The position numbers and the translations under genes were made by a program. The notes under the pieces were generated by a model that did no database searches, had not been told where the DNA came from, and saw nothing but the letters and a program-made list of their open reading frames with translations. Positions 1 to 8,414 of a DNA stretch of 64,000 nucleotides are shown piece by piece (within the stretch, counting starts at the first letter, position 1; each line of letters starts with the position of its first letter). This DNA is from Candidatus Methylomirabilota bacterium (GTDB lineage: Bacteria; Methylomirabilota; Methylomirabilia; Methylomirabilales; Methylomirabilaceae), in assembly GCA_028870115.1 (NCBI GenBank), contig JAGWQH010000107.1, positions 1 to 64,000 of the forward strand, in the 5' to 3' direction.

Positions 1-554
1 AGTAGGAAGTTCGAAGGGGTCTTGGGTGTACGAGCTGAAAGTTCCTCTGAGGGCATCAAGCGAGCATCCGTACGCAGTCGGAACAGGTGCGGCTTCAACT
101 ATGAAGCTTGGTATTGAGATAGGAAAGTTCGAGTCGAAGGTCGGGCAAGGCGAGCGGCGTGGGGGAGGGATGCGCGGTGGTGGTTGGGGAAGACGCGGTA
201 CAGGATCCTCAGGGGGAGGAGCGCGTGAAGGGCGAGGGCCTGGCAGAGCGAGGGCTCGTGACGATCGGCCAGAGCCGCTGAGCTTCTGGGCGAAGGTGCA
301 ACTCTCACCCCCACCCACACAGTGAACAACTCAACGAGGGCTAGGCTCCTCGAGATATTACACAACGGAGAACGCATTGAAGGGGGTCTTGAATTTTCGG
401 ATCCGGACTCATCCCAAAAGCTACGTCTTGGAGCAACTGCTTCTATTCGAGCCGAGTCTGTATAGCGAGTTTTGAGACTGGCAGGAACGGTTCCGTGAAC
501 TTGACCGGCGTGCAATCGCCTGGAGATCGTGGTGATGTCCCGGTCCGGTGTGAC
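1..554. other. Left-end stretch with no recognisable gene
   Basis: I see no convincing gene here. The open frames on both strands are low-complexity (Gly/Arg-rich on plus, Pro/Ser/Arg-rich on minus), have no ribosome binding site and resemble no family I know. It could be the decayed remnant of a gene that starts outside the window. Confidence 0.5.
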
Positions 555-847
555 TCATCTCACTGTGGCCCTACGTTGGAGGTCACGGTAGAAATTCTCA
601 TGAGGACCAACGGCCAGAAATCGGATCTGCCGTTCTCGCACCGCCGATCGATAGGCCACCAGGTATTCCAACCCTTCGTGTATTAACTTGAAAACTCGCA
701 CTCCTTTTAACGCACCGACCTTCGGCGTGCCGATCAGGGGATCAGTGAGGATCATCCGGACTGCGGCATCGATAGCCTCTTGCAAGGACCTTGAGGCTTT
801 TTTCTTCCGCCGGTGGAAGAGGGGCTGACCACCGGCACCCAGGTCAC
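555..847 (-). pseudogene. RelE/ParE-family toxin, apparently frameshifted near its N-terminus
   Basis: The C-terminal three quarters read as a small RelE/ParE-fold toxin, with the family's late block GVRVFKLIHEG...LAYR-like...AVGPHENFYRDL. Toxins of this fold usually inhibit translation or gyrase. The expected N-terminus lies in a different frame: a GTG at 847 gives VTWVPVVSPS, which would continue into FHRRKKKASRSLQ only if one extra T were present around 817-820. That GTG overlaps the antitoxin stop as GTGA, the usual arrangement for coupled pairs. Restored, the protein would be about 97 residues, normal for the family. Without the repair, the downstream frame has only a distant ATG inside the antitoxin gene. 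It is either a natural one-base deletion or a sequencing/assembly error. Confidence 0.6.
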
Positions 848-1083
848 AGCACTCCCCAGGGGTACGGTTCCAGGAGCCCTTGCTTTGCCTGTTCATCTCC
901 CTCCAGGATGTCCTGGATCATGGAGAGTGGTAGATCCGGGTTCTCCTCTGCGATCATAGCCAGAAGGGCGTAGTAACGAACCTGTTCCGACACACTCCGC
1001 CCCTCAGCCTTGGCCTTGGCCTTGGCCGTGAGGCGTTTCTTCAGTACAGGGTCTAAGCGGATCGGGAGTACCGAGCCGGCCAT
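844..1083 (-). CDS. Ribbon-helix-helix-type antitoxin
   Basis: This 79-residue protein opens with a beta-strand followed by basic helices (SVLPIRLDPVLKKRL), as in RHH/ParD-like antitoxins, and has an acidic C-terminal half suited to wrapping a toxin. Start chosen at 1083 because GGAGG sits eight bases upstream; the longer frame has no such site. A (GCCAAG)3 hexanucleotide run encodes an AKAKAK stretch after the first strand, possibly a slippage expansion. It precedes and overlaps the toxin by four bases. It probably represses its own operon and neutralises the toxin; if the toxin is really broken, it is an orphan antitoxin. Confidence 0.7.
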   Translation of the reverse strand: MAGSVLPIRLDPVLKKRLTAKAKAKAEGRSVSEQVRYYALLAMIAEENPDLPLSMIQDILEGDEQAKQGLLEPYPWGVL

Positions 1084-1189
1084 CGAGCCCACCTCCTTTG
1101 TGCTATACATCGTAGAGCATAAGCGGAAAGGCGTCAAGTGTCGCTGAGGCGTGGCGTGTCGAGCCGCGCCACCGTCTGATTGGCGCTTA

Positions 1190-3883
1190 CTAACCGATCC
1201 GTTCGATGGCGACGGCGCAGACTTTGTATTCGGGGATCTTGGCGAGGGGATCGAGGGCCGAGTTGGTCAGGATGTTGGCGCCCGATTCGGCAAGCTTCAC
1301 GAATGGGATGAAAATCTCTCCAGGTCTGACGGCGTCGGTTGGCTGGGCGAACCCGGTCAGTTCGCCACGACGGGAGGTGAGTCGAACCGGCGTTCCCTCT
1401 TCGAGGCCGAGTCGCTGAGCATCCGCCGGGTTGATGGCGACTTCGAGTCGTGGCGCCAGTTCGAGTAGCCCTTGAACGCGGCGGGTGAGCGTCCCGCCGT
1501 GCCAGTGGTACAGGATGCGACCGGTGTTCAAGAGAAACGGGTAATCGCGGTCTGGTAGTTCGGCAGCCTCAGCCGTTTGCACCACGGGGACAAATTTCGC
1601 CTTTCCGATGGGGAACGACTCAGCATACAGCAAGCGGGTGCCCGGGTGGTCCGATGTAGGACAGGGCCATTGAATCCCTCCCTCGCGGTCCAATCGATCA
1701 TAGGAGATTCCAGCGAGAAACGGGACCAGCCTCGCCATCTCATCGAAGATCTCAGCCGGGTGAGTATAGTGAAATCCCGAACATGGCAGGCCGAGTTTAT
1801 CAGCAACCCGCCTGGCCAGCTCAGAGGTAATCCACCAATCCGGCCTGGCCTCTCCAGGTGGATCGAGCGCCTTTCTGACCCGCTGGACGCGCCGCTCCGA
1901 GTTGGTGAACGTTCCCTCCTTCTCGGCGAAGGCGGCTGTAGGTAGGAACACGTGGGCCAGTTCTGCGGTCTCGTGCAGGAACAGCTCCTGGACCACAAGG
2001 CAATCAAGGTTGGAGAGCGCCTTCTTCGCATGGTGAAGATCGGGTTCTGTGAGCAGGGGGTTCTCGCCGACCATATACATGGCGCGGATCGACCCATTCA
2101 GGCATCCTTCTATCATTTCAGTGAGGGCCATTCCCGCGCTGTCAGAAGGTCGGACGCCCCAGGCCGCCTCGTACTTGTCCAAGACCTCAGGGGTGTAAGT
2201 TTGGTAACCGGGAAGGTGCGTGGGAAGACATCCGGCGTCTCCGCACCCCTGGACATTGTTCTGGCCTCGAAGCGGCGAGATGCCGGAACCGGGAAATCCC
2301 ATCTGTCCGGCGACAAGGGAGAGGTTCAGCAGGGCATGGGCGTTGGCCGTCCCATTCGTATGCTGGGTGATCCCCATCCCCCAGAGCAGGCATGAGCCTG
2401 AGATGGCGGGCTTCGCGTACCAGCGGGCGGCCTGAACGATCTGCTCCTGCGGGACGCCGGTAACCTGTTCGGCGACCTGCAGTGTATACGGTTCCAGCGC
2501 CTTCCGCCACGCGTCGAACCCTTCGGTCCGGTTCCGCACAAACTCAAGGTTGGCCAATCCTTCATCGATGATCACCCGCGCCATCGCGTTAAAGAGGGTG
2601 ACGTCGGTCCCCGGCCGCTGCCGCAGCCAGAGGTCTGCCTGGCCGCACAGCTCGATCCGCTTCGGGTTCACGACGATGAGCCTGGCGCCACGGCTCACGG
2701 CCTGGCGAAGACGGATGGCGATCACCGGATGGTTCGACGACGGATCCGATCCGACGACCATGAGGCAGCCAGACCCCTCGTAATCGTCGTAGGAGTTTGA
2801 CGTAGCCCCAGAGCCCAATGAGCGCAGCATCGCCACGACCGAGGGCGAATGACAGAGGCGGGCGCAGTGATCAATGTTGTTGGTGCCTATCACCGTCCGA
2901 ACGAACTTCTGGACGATATAGCTCTCCTCGTTAGTTCCCTTCGCTGAGGCCAGTGCTCCGAAGCGTCCGCGATGTCTGACCAGGCCCTCCACCGCCGCAT
3001 CGAGCGCTTCGTCCCAGGATACCGGACGCCAGCTCCCATTGCGCCGCACCATGGGCCGAGTGATCCGGTCTGCAGCGTGGACGAACCCTGTCCCGAATCG
3101 CCCCTTGACACAGAGCATGCCGAGACTCGATCGATTCGTGGGGACGTCGTCGGCCATCAGCGCGAGGCGTCCGTCGGCGCGAACGCGAAGGCGTATGCCG
3201 CAGCCGACGCCGCAGTACGGGCAGGTCGTCTCGACTTCTCGCACGATAGACGTGGGTGCTTCCTTGGGCCGGAAGGCCCCCGTTGGACAGGTGGCGACGC
3301 ACTGCCCGCATGAGGTACAGACGGAGGAGGCGAGCGAGCCATCGCCGGAGACCCCCACCTTCATTCGGCTGCTGCGCCCCAACAGGGCGATAGCGCCGAT
3401 CTGCTGGACGTCATCGCAGGCGACGGTGCAGCGGCCGCAGAGGATGCAGGCGTCCCGATCGAGGACGAAGAACGATTTGGTATCGTCTACAGGCGCGTGT
3501 CGCCATGGCATATGGTGGCGGTGGAAGAGCCCGAGTCTGGCGCAGGCATCGGAGAGCTGACCAAACCCGGGCCGATCGAACGAGGGGGTCGCCATACCGC
3601 ACGTGAGGTCAAGGACCCCGCTTCGGATCCGTGTGAGAACGGGATCGTTGGTCGAGACCACCATCCCGTCGCGGGCAGGCAGGTGGCAGGAAGCGGGGAA
3701 GCCGCGCATCCCTTCGACCTTGACTAGGCAGGTCCGGCAGGCGCCGAGGGCAGGCCGATCCGGGTCCTTACATAGCTGTGGAAGCGGGATGCCAAGTCGG
3801 TTGACGGCGTCGAGGACTGTAGCGCCGGGTTGGACCGCTACCCTGGTTCCGTCGATGGTCAGGCTGACGACCGTATCGCCCAT
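1190..3883 (-). CDS. fdsA: NAD-dependent formate dehydrogenase, catalytic molybdopterin subunit
   Basis: This 897-residue protein oxidises formate to CO2 at a Mo/W-bis-pterin centre and passes electrons through Fe-S clusters to the NADH-forming partner encoded just upstream. Domains in order: an N-terminal 2Fe-2S domain (Cys 38, 49, 52, 66), two 4Fe-4S motifs (CILCGRCTVAC and CTSCGQCVATC, about residues 145-205), the molybdopterin-oxidoreductase 4Fe-4S motif CPYCGVGCG near 222, then the catalytic domains. The active-site motif reads CARLCHSP near residue 345, so Cys replaces the selenocysteine of E. coli FdhF. Start chosen at 3883, six bases after GGAAAGGG; an ATG at 3889 overlaps the upstream stop as ATGA but is too close to that site. 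The protein looks soluble: no twin-arginine signal is visible. Confidence 0.9.
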   Translation of the reverse strand: MGDTVVSLTIDGTRVAVQPGATVLDAVNRLGIPLPQLCKDPDRPALGACRTCLVKVEGMRGFPASCHLPARDGMVVSTNDPVLTRIRSGVLDLTCGMATPSFDRPGFGQLSDACARLGLFHRHHMPWRHAPVDDTKSFFVLDRDACILCGRCTVACDDVQQIGAIALLGRSSRMKVGVSGDGSLASSVCTSCGQCVATCPTGAFRPKEAPTSIVREVETTCPYCGVGCGIRLRVRADGRLALMADDVPTNRSSLGMLCVKGRFGTGFVHAADRITRPMVRRNGSWRPVSWDEALDAAVEGLVRHRGRFGALASAKGTNEESYIVQKFVRTVIGTNNIDHCARLCHSPSVVAMLRSLGSGATSNSYDDYEGSGCLMVVGSDPSSNHPVIAIRLRQAVSRGARLIVVNPKRIELCGQADLWLRQRPGTDVTLFNAMARVIIDEGLANLEFVRNRTEGFDAWRKALEPYTLQVAEQVTGVPQEQIVQAARWYAKPAISGSCLLWGMGITQHTNGTANAHALLNLSLVAGQMGFPGSGISPLRGQNNVQGCGDAGCLPTHLPGYQTYTPEVLDKYEAAWGVRPSDSAGMALTEMIEGCLNGSIRAMYMVGENPLLTEPDLHHAKKALSNLDCLVVQELFLHETAELAHVFLPTAAFAEKEGTFTNSERRVQRVRKALDPPGEARPDWWITSELARRVADKLGLPCSGFHYTHPAEIFDEMARLVPFLAGISYDRLDREGGIQWPCPTSDHPGTRLLYAESFPIGKAKFVPVVQTAEAAELPDRDYPFLLNTGRILYHWHGGTLTRRVQGLLELAPRLEVAINPADAQRLGLEEGTPVRLTSRRGELTGFAQPTDAVRPGEIFIPFVKLAESGANILTNSALDPLAKIPEYKVCAVAIERIG

Positions 3884-3885
3884 CT

Positions 3886-6111
3886 TCATCCCTTTCCAAT
3901 GATATCAGGCGGGGTTGAGAGCATCTCTTGAGGAAACTGATCAACCGCTGAGAGGAGGGACAGGGGCGCCGATTGACCGAGGCCGCACAGCGAGGCCAGC
4001 CGTACCACCTGGGCCAGTTCCTCGATCTCTTGCCGCTGGCCGGAGTTCTGAGGCTGCTGAAGGAGCGCGAGCAGGCGACCTGTTCCCTCTCGACATGGCG
4101 TGCATTTGCCGCACGACTCCCGCGCATTGAAGGCAAGGAGCGTCCGAGTGACATCGCCGATTGAAGCGCTCTCGCCGAGGGCGACCACACCCCCGCTTCC
4201 AGGCGAGATCGTTCCGCCTGGAACCAGCGGCTCATCGAACCGACTGGGGTGGACGATAACGCCGGATGGTCCACCGACGAGCGCCGCCTTCAGTGGTCGT
4301 CCATCTCCACTTCCTCCGCCAATCGCTTCACACAAATGACGGAGCGTGACGCCCATCGGCGCCTCCACGATCCCCGGTCGGGCGAGGTGGCCGGAGAGGC
4401 CGAACAGCTTAGTTCCCCGTCCTCCACCGATGGCGGCAAACCACGCGGCGCCTCGACTGACGATCAGCGGTACCGCTGCGAGGGTTTCCACGTTGTTGAT
4501 CACCGTCGGCTTCCCCCATAGCCCCGCCTCCACCGGGAACGGGGGCTTGGGGCGAGGCATGGCGCGCCTGCCTTCGATGGCTTCCATGAGCGCCGTCTCT
4601 TCCCCGAGGATAAAGCCGCCTGCACCACGACGAAGCTCCAGGTGAAAGGAGAAATCGCTTCCAAGGATTTGCTCGCCGAGCAGTCCGGCCGCCTCAGCCG
4701 ATCGAAGCGCGTTCTCCATTCGACGCGCTGCGAGGTCGGCCTCACCGTTGATGAAGAGTATGCCGCGGTTGACTCCGGAGGCGAAGGCCGCCAACAGGAT
4801 ACCTTCCAACAGCCGATGGGGATCACCCTCCATCAGGTGGCGGTCCTTGAAAATACCGGGCTCACCCTCTTCGCCGTTGATCACGAGATACTTGAGGGGT
4901 CCTGCCGCATTGCGGCAGGCCTCCCATTTATGCGCGGCTCCGAAGTACGCGCCACCCCGTCCGGCAAGGCCGGACGCTTTGACCTCGTTGATGACGGCGA
5001 CCGCGTCGCCCTGTTGGAGGGAGCGAGCGAATCCCGCATAGCTCCCGTGACGCAAGGCGTCGGCCAGATCGTTCGCATCGACCACTCCACAGCGGTCGAG
5101 AACAGCTCGATGCTGGCCGCTCAGGAACGGCTCGTGAGCGAGACCGGAGATCTCGCGCCAGGACGATTCCTGCCAGGCCACCGCATTAAGTCCTGTGGGG
5201 AGTCGATCCTCCTTCAGCGCCGAGACCAAGGGAATGACATTATCGACATTCATAGCCTTGAGCGTCATTCTCGGCCAGCCGGATCGGTACAGTTCTACAA
5301 CGGGAGCGGCATAGCACATGCCGTTGCAGCCGCCCTCCATGACGGTCGCGGACAGCCCTTGATGCTTTACCTCCTCTGTCAGCCTTTCCATAAGGAGGTC
5401 GGCCCCGACCGATGCGCTGCAACTCCCCACACCGACAATGAGCCTGAGTGCTGAAGGCTGACGGGTGAGCGATTGTGTGACAAGCTGTTCGAGGGCAGCT
5501 ACAGGAGTATCGCTGCTTGGCTTCAACAGGGCCGGGACGGAGACGAGCGATATCCGAGAAGCGGCAGGATCGAATAGTCTGTCGAGTTGATCTGTGCCGA
5601 CTCGTCCATAACAGCGATGATCTACCTCGACGACAGGGGCCATCGAACACCTGAAGAGGCAATCGGCCTCTTCGAGGGTGACGCTTTGATCCGGCGACGT
5701 CTCGCCGGCTCTAAGTCCAAGACGATCCTGCAGGGTGTGGAGCAGCGTCAGACCACCTTGAATGCGACAGCTCGTACCGGTACAGACGCGAATCAAGCGG
5801 GCGCCCGGCTTGACAAGGCGAAACTCCGGGTACTGGGTGGCAACTCCGTACACCTCGCTCTTGGGGACCCGGAGGTGGAGAGCCACCGCCACGAGGCTCT
5901 CCGGACTCAGCCAGCCCTCGGCCCCTTGCGCCGCTTGCAGTGCCGGCAGGAGCCACGTCCGCTCCCGTGGAAACTGTGCAATCAGTGCGCGAAGAGCATA
6001 TTGATCCGGCGGTATCACGGATACGCCTCCCACAGATTCATGTCGTGTAGCGGTGATAGAGTTGTCGTACCCGGACAGTCGCATGAAGACCGCCTTCATG
6101 TCAAGAGTCAT
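3886..6111 (-). CDS. fdsB: Fused NuoE/NuoF-like diaphorase subunit of formate dehydrogenase
   Basis: This 741-residue protein combines what FDS enzymes often split into gamma and beta subunits. Residues 30-170 are a NuoE-type thioredoxin-like 2Fe-2S domain (Cys 110, 115, 151, 155). A second thioredoxin-like segment with GGCNGMC follows near 260. Then comes the NuoF core, with the FMN/NADH site GLAGRGGAYFG and NGEEGEPG and a C-terminal 4Fe-4S motif ESCGKCTPCREG...C. It should accept electrons from the catalytic subunit and reduce NAD+. It is co-transcribed with that subunit (ATGA overlap). The frame is open further upstream but would then overlap the divergent Lrp-like gene. The ATG at 6111 has no Shine-Dalgarno but lies exactly where transcription from the adjacent promoter should begin. 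Confidence 0.85.
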   Translation of the reverse strand: MTLDMKAVFMRLSGYDNSITATRHESVGGVSVIPPDQYALRALIAQFPRERTWLLPALQAAQGAEGWLSPESLVAVALHLRVPKSEVYGVATQYPEFRLVKPGARLIRVCTGTSCRIQGGLTLLHTLQDRLGLRAGETSPDQSVTLEEADCLFRCSMAPVVEVDHRCYGRVGTDQLDRLFDPAASRISLVSVPALLKPSSDTPVAALEQLVTQSLTRQPSALRLIVGVGSCSASVGADLLMERLTEEVKHQGLSATVMEGGCNGMCYAAPVVELYRSGWPRMTLKAMNVDNVIPLVSALKEDRLPTGLNAVAWQESSWREISGLAHEPFLSGQHRAVLDRCGVVDANDLADALRHGSYAGFARSLQQGDAVAVINEVKASGLAGRGGAYFGAAHKWEACRNAAGPLKYLVINGEEGEPGIFKDRHLMEGDPHRLLEGILLAAFASGVNRGILFINGEADLAARRMENALRSAEAAGLLGEQILGSDFSFHLELRRGAGGFILGEETALMEAIEGRRAMPRPKPPFPVEAGLWGKPTVINNVETLAAVPLIVSRGAAWFAAIGGGRGTKLFGLSGHLARPGIVEAPMGVTLRHLCEAIGGGSGDGRPLKAALVGGPSGVIVHPSRFDEPLVPGGTISPGSGGVVALGESASIGDVTRTLLAFNARESCGKCTPCREGTGRLLALLQQPQNSGQRQEIEELAQVVRLASLCGLGQSAPLSLLSAVDQFPQEMLSTPPDIIGKG

Positions 6112-6117
6112 AGCGCT

Positions 6118-6147
6118 ATTGTATAGCGTGGAGTAGGGGGGCGACAA
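6118..6147 (-). promoter_or_regulatory. Candidate promoter for the formate dehydrogenase operon
   Basis: On the minus strand, TTGTCG (6142-6147) is followed after 18 bases by TACAAT (6118-6123). The expected start of transcription, seven bases on, coincides with the A of the ATG at 6111. No ribosome binding site is present, so the message may be leaderless. Confidence 0.4.
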
Positions 6148-6286
6148 AGTGTGCCGGACGGCATTTTTTTGTTGCAGTCTGGCTTGGAAGGTGCTAGATG
6201 AACTATAGGGGCGTAGGGATGTGTAGCTGCGCGTCCTATTCAGGCGAGGGTGTGATACCCATCGTCCCAAGCCAAGGAGGGTTAGA

Positions 6287-6520
6287 GTGGCGGTGTCCGC
6301 GTTCGTCTTCCTTGAGTGCTCGGCAGGTCGGTCCAAAGACGTGGCCAAGCAGTTATCCGGTATTCCCGGGGTAAAGCTCTCTCATGCCGTAACCGGTCCA
6401 CACGATGTCATTGCCTTTGTGGAGGGGCCGGATATCAACGCGTTGGGGATCACGATCATCTCAAAGATTCAGGCAGTTTCGGGGGTGCTCCGCACTACGA
6501 CCAACGTCGTCGTGGAGTAA
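6287..6520 (+). CDS. Stand-alone Lrp/AsnC effector-binding (RAM) domain protein
   Basis: This 77-residue protein consists only of the alpha/beta RAM domain that follows the HTH in Lrp/AsnC regulators: the opening AFVFLECSAG, the central GPHDVIAFVEG and the closing TTTNVVVE are typical. It has no DNA-binding domain, so it may bind an amino acid or modulate a full-length Lrp-type regulator by mixed oligomerisation. It starts with GTG six bases after AGGAGG. It is divergent from the formate dehydrogenase operon. Its partner and ligand cannot be told from the sequence. Confidence 0.8.
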   Translation: MAVSAFVFLECSAGRSKDVAKQLSGIPGVKLSHAVTGPHDVIAFVEGPDINALGITIISKIQAVSGVLRTTTNVVVE

Positions 6521-6779
6521 GACCTGCGCGATCGCCCTTGATGCAGTTTGTTGTGACCCATCTGTTCGAGTGGGCGGCCGTCTTGAATTTGTAGGCTAAA
6601 TTCGCGCAGCGATGGCCGGATTGTTAGAAAATACTTGACAAGGCCAATATTTGCCATTTAGAGTTACGCGCTGTGATGTCAAAGATAGATCGGGGTGGAC
6701 CCATTAACCAACAACTGCCAATGACGGCAGCGGCAGGCAACGGAGCCTGCGGAGTCAATCGATGAAGGGGGGACGGGGA

Positions 6780-6995
6780 ATGCAGAAGCAGGAGCGACGG
6801 CCAACGATCATGACCCTGGAGGAGGTCGCTCGCTTCCTCCGGCTCAACAAGTCGACGATCTACCGGATGGCGCGGGAAGGGACGCTCCCGGCTTGGAAAT
6901 TAGGAAACGTCTGGCGATTCAAGAAAGAGGCCATCGAGGACTGGATCGTCAACAGCCAGCGGGCGCACGAGCAGAAGCTTCATCGCAAATCCTAG
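6780..6995 (+). CDS. Excisionase/BldC-type helix-turn-helix DNA-binding protein
   Basis: This is a 71-residue protein built around the MerR-like winged-helix core of excisionase-family proteins: MTLEEVARFLRLNKSTIYRM, then a REGTLPAWKLGNVWRF wing and a final helix ending in a basic tail. It has no effector domain and should be a small DNA-binding regulator or architectural factor. An ATG lies 18 bases further upstream (6762) but lacks a binding site; the start at 6780 follows a G-rich site. No integrase or attachment site is visible nearby, so a chromosomal regulatory role is more likely than phage excision. Confidence 0.75.
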   Translation: MQKQERRPTIMTLEEVARFLRLNKSTIYRMAREGTLPAWKLGNVWRFKKEAIEDWIVNSQRAHEQKLHRKS

Positions 6996-7016
6996 GTTAC
7001 CGCGCAGGGCGGTAAC
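6996..7016 (+). terminator. 8-bp perfect hairpin after the HTH gene
   Basis: GTTACCGC (6996-7003) and GCGGTAAC (7009-7016) pair perfectly around a 5-base loop, directly after the stop codon. A T-run appears only about 13 bases later, so it may be a weak terminator or an mRNA 3' stabiliser. Confidence 0.4.
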
Positions 7017-7196
7017 AGCCCGCATTGTCCTTTTTACATCGCCGGCAGGTAGACTCGGAAGAATCCCCGGTGTTCTGACTCCTCGACGGGGCCGCGCTCA
7101 GGGGCCTCGGTCTATGCTCTCCTATCACCGCGTTCCTCTCGACCGCTTTGCTCATTCGACCAGTCAAGACCACGACATTACCAAAGAGGTTGCAGT

Positions 7197-8414
7197 ATGC
7201 CGGCGAGGTCTGAAAAACAGGCCAAACCCAGTGCGGCGGAGTGGAAAGAACTCAGGCGCCGTTGCGAGGAACTCAGTATCTCTATCGAGTCGATGCGGGC
7301 CTATTATGAGGATCTGCTGGGAAGCCTGCAAGACGGTATTATCATCGTCGAATCGGATGGACGTATCCGCTCAATCAATCAAGCAGCAGAGGAGCTGACC
7401 GGAGTGTCGGCGCAGGTATTGTACGGAAGGCCCTTTGAGCAGATATTTCCGAATGATCGCTCGCTGCAGGAGTTGGTACGGAAGACCATGGAGAGCGGCC
7501 GGACACATGCCGATTTCGATGCCAGACTGACGAGGCAGGACGGCTCGCAGGTGGTCATCAGCGCCGTGTCCTCCCTCATCAGCGATGGCACGGGTCAGGC
7601 GCGGGGCACCGTCCTGGTGCTCCGGGACCAGACCGGGATCAGGGAACTTGAGGAGCGTCTGCAGCGATCAGACCGCTTGGCGGCTCTCGGGACGGTAGCC
7701 GCAGGGGTGGCTCATGAGATCCGCAACCCGCTGGCCGGCCTCAGGGGGGCGGCGCAGTTACTCGAGGGCGAGCCTGACTTTCCTCCCGTTCTGAAAGAAT
7801 ACACTTTGGTGATTGTAAAAGAGGTTGATCGGCTCGGCGCGATTGTTGAGCGGCTGCTGTCTTTTGCCACACCTCGCGGTCCGGTCCTTCGCTCGTGTAA
7901 CCTGCACGAAATCCTCGATGATCTCTTCTTTTTAGAGCGGGCGCCGTTGGGCGCTGCCAATGTCACGGTTCAGCGTCAGTACGACCCGCAGCTCCCTGAA
8001 ATCCTCGCTGATCCCTCTGAAATCCGGCAACTGTTTCTGAACCTGATCCGTAATGGGGTCGAGGCGATGCCGGGCGGAGGAGATCTTACCGTTCGGACGC
8101 GGTATGAGCGATCTGCCAAACGCTGCGGGGGCCGGTCGGTGGCCGTGGCCGAGATTATCGATCAGGGGAGCGGGTTCGATCCCGAGATTGAGCGCCACCT
8201 GTTCACCCCGTTCTTCACCACAAAAGAAAGGGGGACCGGGTTGGGGCTGGCCATCTGCCTCCGGATTGTGGAAGACCATGGCGGAGCCATGGAGGCGACA
8301 AGCTCACCGGGCAGGGGCAGCAGGTTTCGAGTATGGCTGCCCCTTGCGAAACAACCCGAAGCGGTCTCATCTCACGATGAACCTCATCGGACTGCGCAGG
8401 ACTTCAGGGCATGA
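7197..8414 (+). CDS. NtrB-type PAS sensor histidine kinase
   Basis: This 405-residue cytoplasmic kinase has no membrane segment. It has a short N-terminal coiled helix, a PAS domain (about 35-150, with DGIIIVESDGRIRSIN near its start), a HisKA dimerisation box with the phospho-acceptor His in GVAHEIRNPLAG (about 175), and an HATPase domain with N box NLIRNGVEAMP, G1 DQGSGFD and G2 GTGLGLAI. This architecture matches NtrB/AtoS/ZraS-class kinases that phosphorylate a sigma-54 activator. The partner starts four bases inside its stop codon (ATGA). A GAGG site precedes the start at 7197. The stimulus is unknown, and its cytoplasmic location argues for an internal signal such as nitrogen or redox status. 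Confidence 0.9.
   Translation: MPARSEKQAKPSAAEWKELRRRCEELSISIESMRAYYEDLLGSLQDGIIIVESDGRIRSINQAAEELTGVSAQVLYGRPFEQIFPNDRSLQELVRKTMESGRTHADFDARLTRQDGSQVVISAVSSLISDGTGQARGTVLVLRDQTGIRELEERLQRSDRLAALGTVAAGVAHEIRNPLAGLRGAAQLLEGEPDFPPVLKEYTLVIVKEVDRLGAIVERLLSFATPRGPVLRSCNLHEILDDLFFLERAPLGAANVTVQRQYDPQLPEILADPSEIRQLFLNLIRNGVEAMPGGGDLTVRTRYERSAKRCGGRSVAVAEIIDQGSGFDPEIERHLFTPFFTTKERGTGLGLAICLRIVEDHGGAMEATSSPGRGSRFRVWLPLAKQPEAVSSHDEPHRTAQDFRA

Noticed and set aside
6178-6197. Possible -24/-12 promoter for the Lrp-like gene (TGGCTTGGAAGGTGC)
   Set aside because: GG/GC spacing is right, but the -12 half is GTGC rather than TTGC and the -24 half is weak. It is kept apart from the three better sites.
6112-6348. 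Extended N-terminus (79 more residues) for the fused formate dehydrogenase subunit
   Set aside because: The extension overlaps the divergent Lrp-like gene and its ribosome binding site, is low-complexity and is not part of the NuoE fold.
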